In this document: piece by piece, positions 7,789 to 15,827 of the stretch
How positions within the stretch are numbered: position 1 is the stretch's first letter
How the letters are laid out: every line of letters starts with the position of its first letter
Source of the DNA: an uncultured Peptococcaceae bacterium
GTDB lineage: Bacteria; Bacillota; Peptococcia; Peptococcales; Peptococcaceae
Assembly (NCBI GenBank): GCA_938044045.1
Contig: CALIQN010000080.1
Location: forward strand, 1 to 20,474
Direction: 5' to 3'
Length of the DNA stretch: 20,474 nt
The notes under the pieces: model-generated
Seen by the model: only the letters and a program-made list of their open reading frames with translations
The model's database searches: none
What the model was told of the DNA's origin: nothing
Translations under genes and position numbers: made by a program

Positions 7789-7802
7789 ACTGGAGGCAAG
7801 CG

Positions 7803-8447
7803 ATGAATATCCTATTAATGGGTGCTCCAGGAGCCGGAAAGGGAACCCAAGCTGCCATATTACATGAGCGTCTTGGTATTCCTCATATCTCCACTGGAGA
7901 TATGTTCCGTAAAGCAGTGAGTGAGGGTACTGTCCTTGGTCTAGAAGCAAAACGCTATATGGACAGTGGTAATCTCGTACCTGATGAGGTTACAATTGGG
8001 ATTGTCCGTGAAAGACTAGCGGAAGCTGATTGTAAAAAAGGCTTTATGCTAGATGGTTTCCCTCGTACTGTTGGGCAAGCAGAAGCACTTGACGAGATAT
8101 TAAAAGAGTTACATCTTGAATTAGACACAGTCTTAGAAATTGATGTGCCTTTTGAGATTCTAACTGAAAGAATTACAGGACGAAGACTCTGTAAGGCTTG
8201 TGGTGCCACTTATCATGTTGAGTTCCATCCACCACTTAAGGAGGGTGTTTGTGATAAAGATGGCACAACACTTTATCAGAGAAAAGATGATAATAAAGAG
8301 ACAGTACAAAATCGTCTTAGCGTTTATGAATCTGCGACTGCGCCACTTCTTGATTTCTATCGAGACAAAGGTATCCTAGTAGAAATCGAGGGTAATCGTG
8401 AATCAAGTGAGGTAACAAAGTCTATTTTAGCTCATTTGGAGAAGTAA
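7803..8447 (+). CDS. adk: Adenylate kinase, zinc-LID type
   Basis: The product is 214 residues. The P-loop is GAPGAGKGT (7-15), DGFPRT (84-89) is the conserved nucleotide-binding segment, and the LID domain spans about 125-160. The LID carries a structural zinc site Cys130-x2-Cys133-x16-Cys150-x2-Asp153, the form typical of Gram-positive enzymes. It catalyses ATP + AMP to 2 ADP in the cytoplasm, balancing adenylate pools. TGGAGG (7791-7796) precedes the ATG, and map begins one base after the stop, so adk and map are tightly coupled downstream of secY. Confidence 0.98.
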   Translation: MNILLMGAPGAGKGTQAAILHERLGIPHISTGDMFRKAVSEGTVLGLEAKRYMDSGNLVPDEVTIGIVRERLAEADCKKGFMLDGFPRTVGQAEALDEILKELHLELDTVLEIDVPFEILTERITGRRLCKACGATYHVEFHPPLKEGVCDKDGTTLYQRKDDNKETVQNRLSVYESATAPLLDFYRDKGILVEIEGNRESSEVTKSILAHLEK

Positions 8448-8448
8448 C

Positions 8449-9198
8449 ATGATAACGCTAAAAAATGAGAGAGAAATTGCTCAATTACGTGAATCAGGTA
8501 GAATTGTTGCTGAGACACTCAAAGAGTTAGAAAATGCCTTGGTACCTAATATGTCCACGCTAGATTTAGATGAGATAGCAGAAGACTATATTAGAAAAAA
8601 AGGCGCAACTCCTTCTTTTAAAGGATACAATGGATTTAGTGGCTCAATTTGTACTTCCCCAAATGAAGTCGTTGTCCATGGGATACCAAGTGATGATGTC
8701 ATCATAAAGGAAGGCGACATTATTAGTCTCGATTGTGGGGCTTATTTAAATGGCTACCATGGTGATGCGGCACGTACACTGGCTTGTGGTGAAATCAGTG
8801 AAGCTGCAAGTAACCTTATAGAAGCAACTAAAAACTCTTTTTATCAAGGGTTAGAACAGTGTGTTATTGGTAATCGCATTGGTGATATCGGTCATGCTGT
8901 TCAGGTTTATGCTGAAAACTTAGGTTATGGGGTAGTGAGAGATTTTTGTGGACATGGTATAGGTAAAAACCTACATGAAGATCCTCAAGTGCCGAATTAT
9001 GGAAAACCGGGCTTTGGTGCACGTATCAAAAAAGGTATGTGTCTTGCCATTGAGCCGATGATCAACGAGGGTACTTATGAAGTCGAAGTCTTAGATGATG
9101 ACTGGACAACGGTGACTCGTGATGGTAAGCTTGCCGCACATTATGAAAATTCCATTGCTATTACAGAAGATGGTGCAGTTATTTTAACTGACCTTTAA
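8449..9198 (+). CDS. map: Methionine aminopeptidase, type I
   Basis: The 249-residue product is the catalytic core without an N-terminal zinc-finger extension. All five metal ligands can be placed: Asp95 (SLDCGA), Asp106 (YHGDAART), His169 (CGHGIG), Glu202 (AIEPM) and Glu233 (HYENSIAIT). The substrate-contacting His78 is in VVHGIP. It removes the initiator methionine from nascent proteins after deformylation, using two divalent metal ions. It starts one base after adk. In several Bacillota a small KOW-domain gene lies between map and infA, but here infA follows directly. Confidence 0.98.
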   Translation: MITLKNEREIAQLRESGRIVAETLKELENALVPNMSTLDLDEIAEDYIRKKGATPSFKGYNGFSGSICTSPNEVVVHGIPSDDVIIKEGDIISLDCGAYLNGYHGDAARTLACGEISEAASNLIEATKNSFYQGLEQCVIGNRIGDIGHAVQVYAENLGYGVVRDFCGHGIGKNLHEDPQVPNYGKPGFGARIKKGMCLAIEPMINEGTYEVEVLDDDWTTVTRDGKLAAHYENSIAITEDGAVILTDL

Positions 9199-9212
9199 AA
9201 GGAGAGAGGGTA

Positions 9213-9428
9213 TTGAGTAAAGATGTTATTGAGGTACAAGGAAACGTTTTAGAGTCTCTGCCTAACGCAATGTTTAAGGTAGAACTTGAAAACGGACACA
9301 CTGTACTGGCACATATATCTGGTAAAATCCGTATGAATTTTATAAAAATTCTACCGGGAGATAAGGTCACTGTAGAATTGTCCCCTTATGATTTGACACG
9401 TGGTCGCATCACGTACAGATTTAAGTAG
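9213..9428 (+). CDS. infA: Translation initiation factor IF-1
   Basis: The 71-residue S1/OB-fold protein starts at TTG 9213 behind AAAAGGAGAG (9197-9206) and reads MSKDVIEVQGNVLESLPNAM. It contains the conserved FKVELENGHTVLAHISGKIR, then LPGDKVTVELSPYDLTRGRI. IF-1 occupies the ribosomal A site during initiation and cooperates with IF-2 and IF-3. The position between map and rpmJ is standard. Confidence 0.97.
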   Translation: MSKDVIEVQGNVLESLPNAMFKVELENGHTVLAHISGKIRMNFIKILPGDKVTVELSPYDLTRGRITYRFK

Positions 9429-9455
9429 AAATCTCTACCGAGGAGGTTTAATAAT

Positions 9456-9569
9456 ATGAAGGTAAGAGCATCTGTAAAACCAATGTGTGAAAAATGCAAA
9501 ATAATCAAACGCAAAGGTCGCGTCATGGTTATTTGTGAAAATGCGAAACATAAACAAGTACAAGGCTAG
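9456..9569 (+). CDS. rpmJ: 50S ribosomal protein L36, zinc-binding type
   Basis: This is a 37-codon gene. It starts at ATG 9456 behind AGGAGG (9441-9446) and ends TAG at 9567-9569. The product MKVRASVKPMCEKCKIIKRK has the complete zinc ribbon Cys11, Cys14, Cys27 and His32, so this is the zinc-dependent form. L36 is the smallest 50S protein and bridges 23S rRNA helices near the stalk base. It sits between infA and rpsM as in most bacteria. Confidence 0.96.
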   Translation: MKVRASVKPMCEKCKIIKRKGRVMVICENAKHKQVQG

Positions 9570-9587
9570 AACTAGGAGGTGCATTAG

Positions 9588-9956
9588 ATGGCAAGAATTT
9601 CTGGGATCGATCTTCCAAGAGATAAAAGAATCGTTATAGGCTTAACTTATATCTACGGGATTGGAAGACCGACTGCTGAAAAAATTGTTAGCGAAGCGGG
9701 CATCAATCCAGATACTCGTGTTCGTGACCTTACTGATGCTGAAGAAGCTAAGCTTCGTGAATTAGTAGGTCAATATACTGTAGAAGGGGACTTACGTCGT
9801 GAAGTTTCTCTAAACATTAAAAGACTTAGCGAAATCGGTTGCTATCGTGGCATCCGCCATCGTAAAGGATTACCAGTTCGTGGTCAAAAAACTAAGACCA
9901 ATGCAAGAACACGTAAGGGCAAATCAAAAAGAGCAGCAGCTGGTAAACGTAAATAG
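9588..9956 (+). CDS. rpsM: 30S ribosomal protein S13
   Basis: The 122-residue product opens MARISGIDLPRDKRIVIGLT and carries the helix-two-turn-helix segment YIYGIGRPTAEKIV, the block YRGIRHRKGLPVRGQKTKTN, and the lysine-rich tail that contacts P-site tRNA. S13 lies in the 30S head and forms bridges to L5. TAGGAGGTG (9573-9581) precedes the ATG. It starts the alpha-operon part of the cluster (rpsM-rpsK-rpsD-rpoA-rplQ). Confidence 0.98.
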   Translation: MARISGIDLPRDKRIVIGLTYIYGIGRPTAEKIVSEAGINPDTRVRDLTDAEEAKLRELVGQYTVEGDLRREVSLNIKRLSEIGCYRGIRHRKGLPVRGQKTKTNARTRKGKSKRAAAGKRK

Positions 9957-9971
9957 TTAGGGGTGAATCAA

Positions 9972-10367
9972 TTGGCAAAACCAAAAAAGACAACGCGTGT
10001 ACGTCGTAAGGCACGCAAAAATATTGAAAAAGGTGTTGCACATATCAAAAGCACCTTCAACAATACAATCGTAACTATTACTGATGTGAATGGTAACGCA
10101 CTTAGTTGGGCTTCCTCTGGTGGTATGGGTTTCCGTGGTTCTCGTAAAAGCACACCATTTGCTGCTCAAGTTGCTGCTGAAAGTGCAGCAAAGGCAGCTA
10201 TGGAACATGGCTTAAAAGAAGTGGAATGTTTGGTAAAGGGTCCTGGATCTGGTCGTGAAGCGGCAATTCGTGCCCTTCAAGCTGCAGGTCTTGAAATTAA
10301 CATGATTAAAGACGTCACCCCAATTCCACATAACGGTTGTCGTCCACCAAAACGTAGAAGAGTATAA
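9972..10367 (+). CDS. rpsK: 30S ribosomal protein S11
   Basis: TTG at 9972 is chosen as start. It gives MAKPKKTTRVRRKARKNIEK and 131 residues, the normal length, with AGGGGTG (9959-9965) as ribosome binding site. The in-frame GTG at 9963 lies inside that site. Family blocks are HIKSTFNNTIVTITDVNGNA, SSGGMGFRGSRKSTPFAAQ, and the C-terminal HNGCRPPKRRRV. S11 forms part of the 30S platform and the mRNA exit channel, contacting S7 and S18. Confidence 0.96.
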   Translation: MAKPKKTTRVRRKARKNIEKGVAHIKSTFNNTIVTITDVNGNALSWASSGGMGFRGSRKSTPFAAQVAAESAAKAAMEHGLKEVECLVKGPGSGREAAIRALQAAGLEINMIKDVTPIPHNGCRPPKRRRV

Positions 10368-10381
10368 GGAGGAAAATCTCG

Positions 10382-10978
10382 ATGGCTAGAAATAGAGAAC
10401 CTATCGTTAAAAGATGCCGTGCTCTTGGGATTTCTCCTGCTGAGCTTGGTTATAACAAAGATACCACTAAGCGTAACCCACCAAGAATGAATAAAAAGCT
10501 CAGTGAGTATGGTAAGCAATTACAAGAAAAACAAAAAGCTAAATTCATCTATGGTGTTTTAGAAAAACCATTCCGCAACTACTTTGATAAAGCAAAGCGT
10601 ATGAAGGGTCAAGCTGGTGAAAACCTCATCGTTTTACTTGAAAAACGTTTTGATAATGTTGTTTTCCGTGCTGGCTATGCTAAGACACGTCGTGAAGCAC
10701 GTCAAATGGTTGTTCATAATCACTTTACATTAAATGGCAAGAAGGCAAACATCCCTTCTATGCAAATTAAGGCTGGCGATGTTATCGCTATCCGTGAAAA
10801 AAGTGCAAAATCTCCACACTTTAAGGCACATCTTGATTCATTTGGTCTCAATGCGCCAGCAACATGGTTAGAAGTGGATAAAGATAACTACACTTGCAAG
10901 ATGTATGCTGAACCAAAACGTGAAGATATCGATATCCCAGTTGAAGAACAAATGATCGTCGAACTTTACAGCAAATAA
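10382..10978 (+). CDS. rpsD: 30S ribosomal protein S4
   Basis: The product is 198 residues. The N-terminus MARNREPIVKRCRALGISPA lacks the four-cysteine zinc knuckle. Its linker KLSEYGKQLQEKQKAKFIYG resembles S4 of many Clostridia rather than Bacillus. The central S4 RNA-binding fold is clear: LEKRFDNVVFRAGYAKTRRE and NHFTLNGKKANIPS. S4 nucleates 30S assembly on the 16S 5' domain and sits at the mRNA entry. In other bacteria it represses the alpha operon. AAGGAGGAA (10366-10374) overlaps the rpsK stop. Confidence 0.97.
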   Translation: MARNREPIVKRCRALGISPAELGYNKDTTKRNPPRMNKKLSEYGKQLQEKQKAKFIYGVLEKPFRNYFDKAKRMKGQAGENLIVLLEKRFDNVVFRAGYAKTRREARQMVVHNHFTLNGKKANIPSMQIKAGDVIAIREKSAKSPHFKAHLDSFGLNAPATWLEVDKDNYTCKMYAEPKREDIDIPVEEQMIVELYSK

Positions 10979-11028
10979 TTCGGTCTAGTTCCAATTTTCG
11001 CTACTGTCGGTTGGTATGGAGGTTATGT

Positions 11029-11976
11029 ATGATTGAAATTGAAAAACCGAGTATTGATTGCGTTGAACTAAGTGATGATAACAGATATGGTAAGTTTGTT
11101 ATTGAACCATTGGAAAAAGGTTATGGTGTGACGCTAGGAAACTCCTTGCGACGCATTCTGCTCTCATCTATTCCAGGAGCAGCTGTGACTTCTATCCATA
11201 TTGATGGGGTTCAGCACGAGTTTTCAACCGTACCAGGCGTTAAGGAAGATGTTTCTCAAATCATTTTGAATATTAAACAGCTGGCGATTAAATGTAATAG
11301 CGATGAACCTCAAACTGTCATCATCAATAAGACTGATGAAGGAGAAGTTTTTGCCAAAGACATTATCACCACAGATGCTGTTGAAATACTAAATGGCGAC
11401 TTAAAACTTGCTACCTTAGATAGCAATAGTCGTCTTTATATTGAAATGGTGGTAGAAACAGGCCGCGGTTATGTGCCTGCTGAAAAACACAAAAAAGAAG
11501 ACATGCCTATTGGCACAATTCCTATTGACTCTGTGTATACGCCTGTGCATAAGGTGAACTTTACTATTGAAGATACACGAGTTGGTCAAGATACTGACTA
11601 TGATCGCTTGACCATAGAACTTTATTCTAACGGCAACATCAAAGCAGTAGATGCTTTGAGCTTGGCTGCCCGTATTCTATCTGAGCACCTTACCCTCTTT
11701 ATTGGCTTAACTGGCAATATGGAAGGTATGCCAATCATGATAGAAAAAGAAGAAGAGGAAAAGGATCAGGTCTTAGACATGACCATTGAAGAGCTTGACC
11801 TATCTGTACGTTCTTACAATTGCTTAAAACGTGCAGGTATTAATACTGTTTTGGAATTAACACAAAAATCTAAAGAAGATATGATGAAGGTGAAAAACCT
11901 TGGTAAAAAATCTTTAGAAGAAGTTAAAGAAAAAATGGGTGCTTTGGGTCTCATGCTCAAATCTAATGAAGAATAA
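11029..11976 (+). CDS. rpoA: DNA-directed RNA polymerase, alpha subunit
   Basis: The ATG at 11029 gives 315 residues starting MIEIEKPSIDCVELSDDN, with TGGAGG (11017-11022) 6 bases upstream. A TTG 18 bases earlier lies upstream of that site and is rejected. The N-terminal dimerisation and assembly domain includes PLEKGYGVTLGNSLRRILL and FSTVPGVKEDV. An acidic linker follows, then the C-terminal DNA-binding domain with VRSYNCLKRAGI and NLGKKSLEEVKEK. Alpha nucleates the polymerase and contacts UP elements and activators. The 50-base gap before it (10979-11028) is the longest within the ribosomal block, with no clear promoter seen. Confidence 0.98.
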   Translation: MIEIEKPSIDCVELSDDNRYGKFVIEPLEKGYGVTLGNSLRRILLSSIPGAAVTSIHIDGVQHEFSTVPGVKEDVSQIILNIKQLAIKCNSDEPQTVIINKTDEGEVFAKDIITTDAVEILNGDLKLATLDSNSRLYIEMVVETGRGYVPAEKHKKEDMPIGTIPIDSVYTPVHKVNFTIEDTRVGQDTDYDRLTIELYSNGNIKAVDALSLAARILSEHLTLFIGLTGNMEGMPIMIEKEEEEKDQVLDMTIEELDLSVRSYNCLKRAGINTVLELTQKSKEDMMKVKNLGKKSLEEVKEKMGALGLMLKSNEE

Positions 11977-11990
11977 TTAGGAGGTAAAGG

Positions 11991-12329
11991 ATGAAACATC
12001 GTAAAATTGGCAGTGATAGTTCTCATCGCCGTGCGATTCTCCGCAATATGACTACCTCAGTCCTACTTCATGGTAAGGTAACCACTACTGAACCTAAGGC
12101 AAAAGAAGTAAGACGTATGGTAGAAAAAATGATTACTCTTGGTAAAAAAGCTGACCTTGCAGCATATCGTAAAGCTTGTAGCTATCTCATGGATGAAGAT
12201 GTAGCACACAAACTTTTCAAAGAAATTGCACCACAATATGAAAACAGAAATGGTGGCTATACACGTGTAGTAAAAGCTGGTTTCCGTAGAGGGGATGCAG
12301 CACCACTAGCAATTATTGAATTGGTGTAA
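11991..12329 (+). CDS. rplQ: 50S ribosomal protein L17
   Basis: The 112-residue product starts MKHRKIGSDSSHRRAILRNM and contains LHGKVTTTEPKAKEVRRMVEK and the C-terminal YTRVVKAGFRRGDAAPLAII. The length is that of short bacterial L17. L17 lies near the peptide exit tunnel beside L22 and L32. TTAGGAGGT (11977-11985) is the ribosome binding site. It is the last gene of the ribosomal superoperon: a strong terminator hairpin begins seven bases after the stop. Confidence 0.97.
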   Translation: MKHRKIGSDSSHRRAILRNMTTSVLLHGKVTTTEPKAKEVRRMVEKMITLGKKADLAAYRKACSYLMDEDVAHKLFKEIAPQYENRNGGYTRVVKAGFRRGDAAPLAIIELV

Positions 12330-12336
12330 CTTAAGG

Positions 12337-12367
12337 TAGGGTCAGGCTAACCTGACCCTATTTTTTT
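12337..12367 (+). terminator. Rho-independent terminator after rplQ, abutting the ecfA1 ribosome binding site
   Basis: A perfect 10-bp stem, TAGGGTCAGG / CCTGACCCTA, with the four-base loop CTAA is followed directly by seven T. The ribosome binding site of ecfA1 (AGGAGG, 12368-12373) starts at the next base, so no promoter fits between them. ecfA1 must rely on read-through, or on a promoter inside or upstream of rplQ. Confidence 0.92.
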
Positions 12368-12378
12368 AGGAGGCTAAG

Positions 12379-13209
12379 ATGATTGAAGTCAAAAACATAT
12401 CGTTTCAATATGAAATAGAAAGCGAACAAGCTAAAAAAGTCCTTGATCATCTTAACCTTTCTTTAGGTGAAAAAAGCCATATTGCTGTGTTAGGGCAAAA
12501 CGGTTGTGGCAAGTCAACCCTTGCAAAACATCTTAATGCTCTGTTATTGCCGACTGTGGGAACAGTTCTGGTTGATGATTTGGATACAGCAAATCAAACA
12601 AATCTCTACGATGTCCGCTCTCGAGTGGGTATGGTCTTTCAAAATCCAGATAATCAAATGGTAGCGACAACAGTTGTAGAAGAAGTCGCCTTTGGTCCTG
12701 AAAATATTGGACTAGCACCAGAAGAAATTGCTCAAAGAGTTGATGAAGCACTTGAGGTTGTGGGGATGAGTGCATTTAAAAATGCCTCTCCTCATCATTT
12801 ATCTGGAGGGCAGAAGCAACGCATTGCCATTGCGGGTATTATTGCCATGAAGCCAAAATATATCGTCTTTGATGAACCGACAGCAATGCTTGATCCCTCT
12901 GGTCGCAAACAAGTGATTGAAACTTTGCTCAATCTCAACAAAAAAGAACATATTGGTATTATTAATATCACACATTTTATGGAAGAAGCTGCCCTAGCTG
13001 ATAGGGTCTTGGTGATGAATCAAGGTGAAGTTGTCCTTGATGGTTCTCCAAAGGAAATCTTTCAAGAAGAGGCACTTTTGATGTCCCTTAAGCTCGATGT
13101 ACCAGTGGCAACCATGCTTGCCAATCGTTTGAGAAAAGACTATCCTTGTATTCCCCGTGATATTTTAACGATTGATGAACTAGTGGAGGTCTTATGTCCA
13201 TCTCATTAG
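12379..13209 (+). CDS. ecfA1: Energy-coupling factor transporter ATPase EcfA1
   Basis: The 276-residue ABC ATPase has Walker A GQNGCGKST (39-47), Q-loop Gln88 in FQNPDNQMV, signature LSGGQ (141-145), Walker B with Glu166 in FDEPTAMLDP, and switch His199 (NITHFMEE). The FQNPDNQ segment and the order ecfA1-ecfA2-ecfT identify it as one of the two ATPases of the ECF module, which powers uptake of vitamins or metals through separate S components. No S component is encoded in the window, so the substrate is unknown and probably several are shared. The last 16 bases overlap ecfA2. The start lies directly behind the rplQ terminator. Confidence 0.95.
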   Translation: MIEVKNISFQYEIESEQAKKVLDHLNLSLGEKSHIAVLGQNGCGKSTLAKHLNALLLPTVGTVLVDDLDTANQTNLYDVRSRVGMVFQNPDNQMVATTVVEEVAFGPENIGLAPEEIAQRVDEALEVVGMSAFKNASPHHLSGGQKQRIAIAGIIAMKPKYIVFDEPTAMLDPSGRKQVIETLLNLNKKEHIGIINITHFMEEAALADRVLVMNQGEVVLDGSPKEIFQEEALLMSLKLDVPVATMLANRLRKDYPCIPRDILTIDELVEVLCPSH

Positions 13210-14063
13210 AAAAAATTTCATATACATATAACCCATTAGAGCCTAATGGTGCCTATGCCTTGAAAAACTTAAATCTTAACATTGCGCAAGGGGATTTTAT
13301 CGGGCTTTTAGGGCATACCGGCTCTGGAAAGTCGACCCTTGTACAGTTGATGGCTGGATTAATTCAACCAACTGAGGGTCGACTTTTTGTTGATGAGGTT
13401 GACTTTTCAACCAAGACCAAGGAAAGACGCCAAAAAAAGCTAGAAGTTGGTTTGGTATTTCAATATCCTGAGTATCAGCTTTTTGAAGAGACAGTGGCAA
13501 GAGATATTGCTTTTGGACCAAAAAATCTAGGTTTACCCGAAGAAGAAATTGAAAGTAGGGTCAAGGAAGCGATGGCACTTGTTGACTTAGACTATGAAAC
13601 TTATAAAGATGTTTCCCCGTTTAGTTTATCAGGTGGCCAAAAAAGACGAGTTGCGATTGCAGGGGTTTTGGCAATGCGTCCAAGCTATCTTATCTTAGAT
13701 GAACCGACAGCAGGACTCGACCCTAAGGGAAGAAATGCCATCTTAAGTAAAATTAAAGCTTTGCATGAAACCTTAGGAATGGCAATTATCCTTGTCTCTC
13801 ATAGTATGGATGATGTGGCAAAGTTTGCCTCAAGACTTTTGGTGATGAATAAGGGTGAACTTGTCCTGGAAGGTACACCACAGGTGATTTTTGAACAAAA
13901 AGAATTTTTAGAATCCATTGGACTTGGCGTGCCAAGTGTGACCCAACTGATGTACCAATTGCGTGAAAAAGGGCTAGCGGTTTCACCATCAGCCCTAACC
14001 CTTGAAGAAGCTTACCAAGAAATCACTAAGGCACTAAGGGAGAGAGGAGAAGGCTTATGCTAA
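13194..14063 (+). CDS. ecfA2: Energy-coupling factor transporter ATPase EcfA2
   Basis: The 289-residue ABC ATPase has Walker A GHTGSGKST (40-48), Gln90 in FQYPEYQLFEETV, signature LSGGQ (145-149), Walker B with Glu170 in LDEPTAGLDP, and switch His203 (VSHSMDD). The YPEYQLFEETV segment is typical of the second ECF ATPase, which forms a heterodimer with EcfA1 below EcfT. It overlaps ecfA1 by 16 bases and ecfT by 7. GGAGGT (13185-13190) is only about 3 bases from the ATG, a tight spacing that suggests coupled translation. Confidence 0.95.
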   Translation: MSISLEKISYTYNPLEPNGAYALKNLNLNIAQGDFIGLLGHTGSGKSTLVQLMAGLIQPTEGRLFVDEVDFSTKTKERRQKKLEVGLVFQYPEYQLFEETVARDIAFGPKNLGLPEEEIESRVKEAMALVDLDYETYKDVSPFSLSGGQKRRVAIAGVLAMRPSYLILDEPTAGLDPKGRNAILSKIKALHETLGMAIILVSHSMDDVAKFASRLLVMNKGELVLEGTPQVIFEQKEFLESIGLGVPSVTQLMYQLREKGLAVSPSALTLEEAYQEITKALRERGEGLC

Positions 14064-14863
14064 AAGATATCACCATAGGACAATATTATGAGGGTGATTC
14101 TTTTATTCATCAGTTAGATCCAAGAAGCAAGATTACGGCAATCTTCTTTTTTATGGTGGGTCTTTTTATGGCAAAGACTTTTCTGACTTTTTTTTGTGCT
14201 TATACCATCAGTTTTGCCATGCTACTGATTAGCAGAGTCCCTATGAAACTCTATCTTAAAGGCTTAAAACCCCTTTGGTTTATCATTGTTTTTACCGCTT
14301 TGATGCAAATTCTTTTTATTAAAGATGGCACCATGCTTTTGGAATGGCATTTTTTAAAAATAACCGATCAAGGCTTAATTTTAGCCTTTTTTATGTGTAG
14401 TCGTTTGATTTTATTGGTACTGGTGACTTCAATTCTCACCTTAACGACAACACCAATTACCCTAACCAATGGGATAGAGTCCATGCTTAAGCCCTTTGAA
14501 AAAATTGGGGTACCTGCCCATGAATTGGCAATGATGATGAGTATTGCTCTCCGTTTTGTACCAACCCTTATTGATGAGACAGATAAAATTATCAAAGCCC
14601 AATCCGCAAGGGGGGCAGATTTTGAGTCAGGTAATCTCATATCAAGGGCAAAGGCACTCCTGCCTATCTTGGTGCCGCTTTTTATTTCTGCCCTAAAGCG
14701 AGCTGAAGAACTCGCACTCGCCATGGAAGCCAGATGCTATCGTGGTGGTGAGGGGCGCACCAAGCTCAAGGCTCTTGTCTTTGCTAAAAAGGACTATCTC
14801 ACGATGGCACTGAGTTTTTTGGTGCTTGTTGGCATGACGACACTTTGGAGTTTGGGCTTATGA
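14057..14863 (+). CDS. ecfT: Energy-coupling factor transporter transmembrane protein EcfT
   Basis: The 268-residue membrane protein opens with the EcfT block YYEGDSFIHQLDPRSK and has several hydrophobic helices (roughly 26-60, 72-90, 106-130, 247-265). The two coupling motifs that dock into the ATPases are SARGADF (183-189) and EARCYRGGEGRT (224-235). EcfT is the scaffold that joins EcfA1/EcfA2 to interchangeable substrate-binding S components. It overlaps ecfA2 by 7 bases, and its stop overlaps the truA start (ATGA), so all four genes form one translationally coupled unit. Confidence 0.95.
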   Translation: MLKDITIGQYYEGDSFIHQLDPRSKITAIFFFMVGLFMAKTFLTFFCAYTISFAMLLISRVPMKLYLKGLKPLWFIIVFTALMQILFIKDGTMLLEWHFLKITDQGLILAFFMCSRLILLVLVTSILTLTTTPITLTNGIESMLKPFEKIGVPAHELAMMMSIALRFVPTLIDETDKIIKAQSARGADFESGNLISRAKALLPILVPLFISALKRAEELALAMEARCYRGGEGRTKLKALVFAKKDYLTMALSFLVLVGMTTLWSLGL

Positions 14864-15672
14864 GATACAAAATCACCTTTAGTTATGAGGGGACAAATTT
14901 TTTAGGCTATCAGCGTCAACCTGGTGAGGGTCGCACAGTACAAGGGGAGATTGAAGAGACTCTAAGGATACTTTACAAAGAAGAAGTTGAAATCCATGCT
15001 TCAGGACGTACAGATAAGGGTGTTCATGCCAGAGGGCAAGTGGCACATTTTGATTTAAACCTTTGTCTTGACCCAGATAAAATTTGTTATGCCTTAAATC
15101 GTTTTCTTGGGCGTGATATTCGTCTCCATCAAGCAGAAATTGTTGATGAAGCATTTCATGCCAGAAAATCTGCATTGGGAAAGCACTATAGCTACAAGAT
15201 GTATCTTGGTAAACAACCGCCAGCCATTGGCTATGCCACCTTTTGCCCTATTTTTACCACTTTTTCACCTGAAATATTTTTTTTGAGTTTGCTGCCACTT
15301 CTAGGTAGACATAATTTTCGAGGCTTCTGTGGAAGGGGTAGTAGTGTGAAAACATACGAACGCACCATTTATGCCATCGCACTAGAAGTGGAAGGCGATT
15401 GGCTGACCTTGCACCTTGTTGGGGATGGATTTTTGCGTAAGATGATTAGAAATATTGTGGGAACAGCTCTAGATATGATTTTTAATAGGCGTCAAAAAGA
15501 GGCTTTATTGACTTGTCTGACTGAGAGAGATCGTACTAAAGGTGGACAGACTGCTCCAAGTGAAGGTTTAGTCTTAGAAGAGGTATTTTATACGAAAGCA
15601 GACCTTTTAGCTAAAATGAAGTCTTTAGAGACCTTGACCTATTATCAAGGCGAAGACAGTAGACTATCATAA
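14860..15672 (+). CDS. truA: tRNA pseudouridine(38-40) synthase TruA
   Basis: Read from ATG 14860, which overlaps the ecfT stop, the product is 270 residues. The catalytic Asp52 is in the canonical GRTDKGVHARGQVAHF. Other family blocks are GYQRQPGEGRTVQGEIE near the N-terminus, HNFRGFCGRGS, and VGDGFLRKMIRNIVGT. TruA isomerises uridines 38, 39 and 40 of the tRNA anticodon stem-loop to pseudouridine without a cofactor. Position after ecfT is standard in Bacillota, but the rplM-rpsI pair that often follows is absent here. A terminator hairpin follows about 35 bases after the stop. Confidence 0.95.
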   Translation: MRYKITFSYEGTNFLGYQRQPGEGRTVQGEIEETLRILYKEEVEIHASGRTDKGVHARGQVAHFDLNLCLDPDKICYALNRFLGRDIRLHQAEIVDEAFHARKSALGKHYSYKMYLGKQPPAIGYATFCPIFTTFSPEIFFLSLLPLLGRHNFRGFCGRGSSVKTYERTIYAIALEVEGDWLTLHLVGDGFLRKMIRNIVGTALDMIFNRRQKEALLTCLTERDRTKGGQTAPSEGLVLEEVFYTKADLLAKMKSLETLTYYQGEDSRLS

Positions 15673-15706
15673 AATCATATAATTAATTATAGTTTTTGAT
15701 GAATTG

Positions 15707-15739
15707 ACAGATGAAGGACATGATCTTCATCTGTTTTTT
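15707..15739 (+). terminator. Rho-independent terminator of the ecf-truA unit
   Basis: Perfect 10-bp arms ACAGATGAAG (15707-15716) and CTTCATCTGT (15725-15734), with an 8-base loop, run into a six-T tract. It lies just after truA and ends the ecf-truA transcript. Confidence 0.85.
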
Positions 15740-15756
15740 GTGGTATTTTGGTGAGT

Positions 15757-15802
15757 AAAAAAGCTCAGTTTATCTAGCAAATGCTAGCTTAGGGCGTTTT
15801 TT
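15757..15802. terminator. Second, imperfect hairpin with A-tract and T-tract (possible bidirectional terminator)
   Basis: Six A lead into an imperfect stem whose inner part is CTAGC-AAAT-GCTAG (15774-15787), and six T close it (15797-15802). The A and T tracts on opposite sides would allow termination in both directions. Together with the preceding hairpin it would insulate the nrf operon from read-through. The outer stem has bulges, so the call is moderate. Confidence 0.5.
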
Positions 15803-15827
15803 ATAACAAGTTTATGGCATATAAAAT

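Noticed and set aside
10979..11028. Possible internal promoter or regulatory hairpin in the 50-base gap before rpoA
   Set aside because: Only a weak CCAA/TTGG pairing and no convincing -35/-10 pair; only the rpoA ribosome binding site is supported.
14368..14724. 118-codon minus-strand frame inside ecfT
   Set aside because: Shadow frame antisense to the conserved EcfT coupling motifs.
15704..15709. TTGACA as a -35 element downstream of truA
   Set aside because: No -10 element lies 16-18 bases downstream; the sequence belongs to the left arm of the terminator hairpin.
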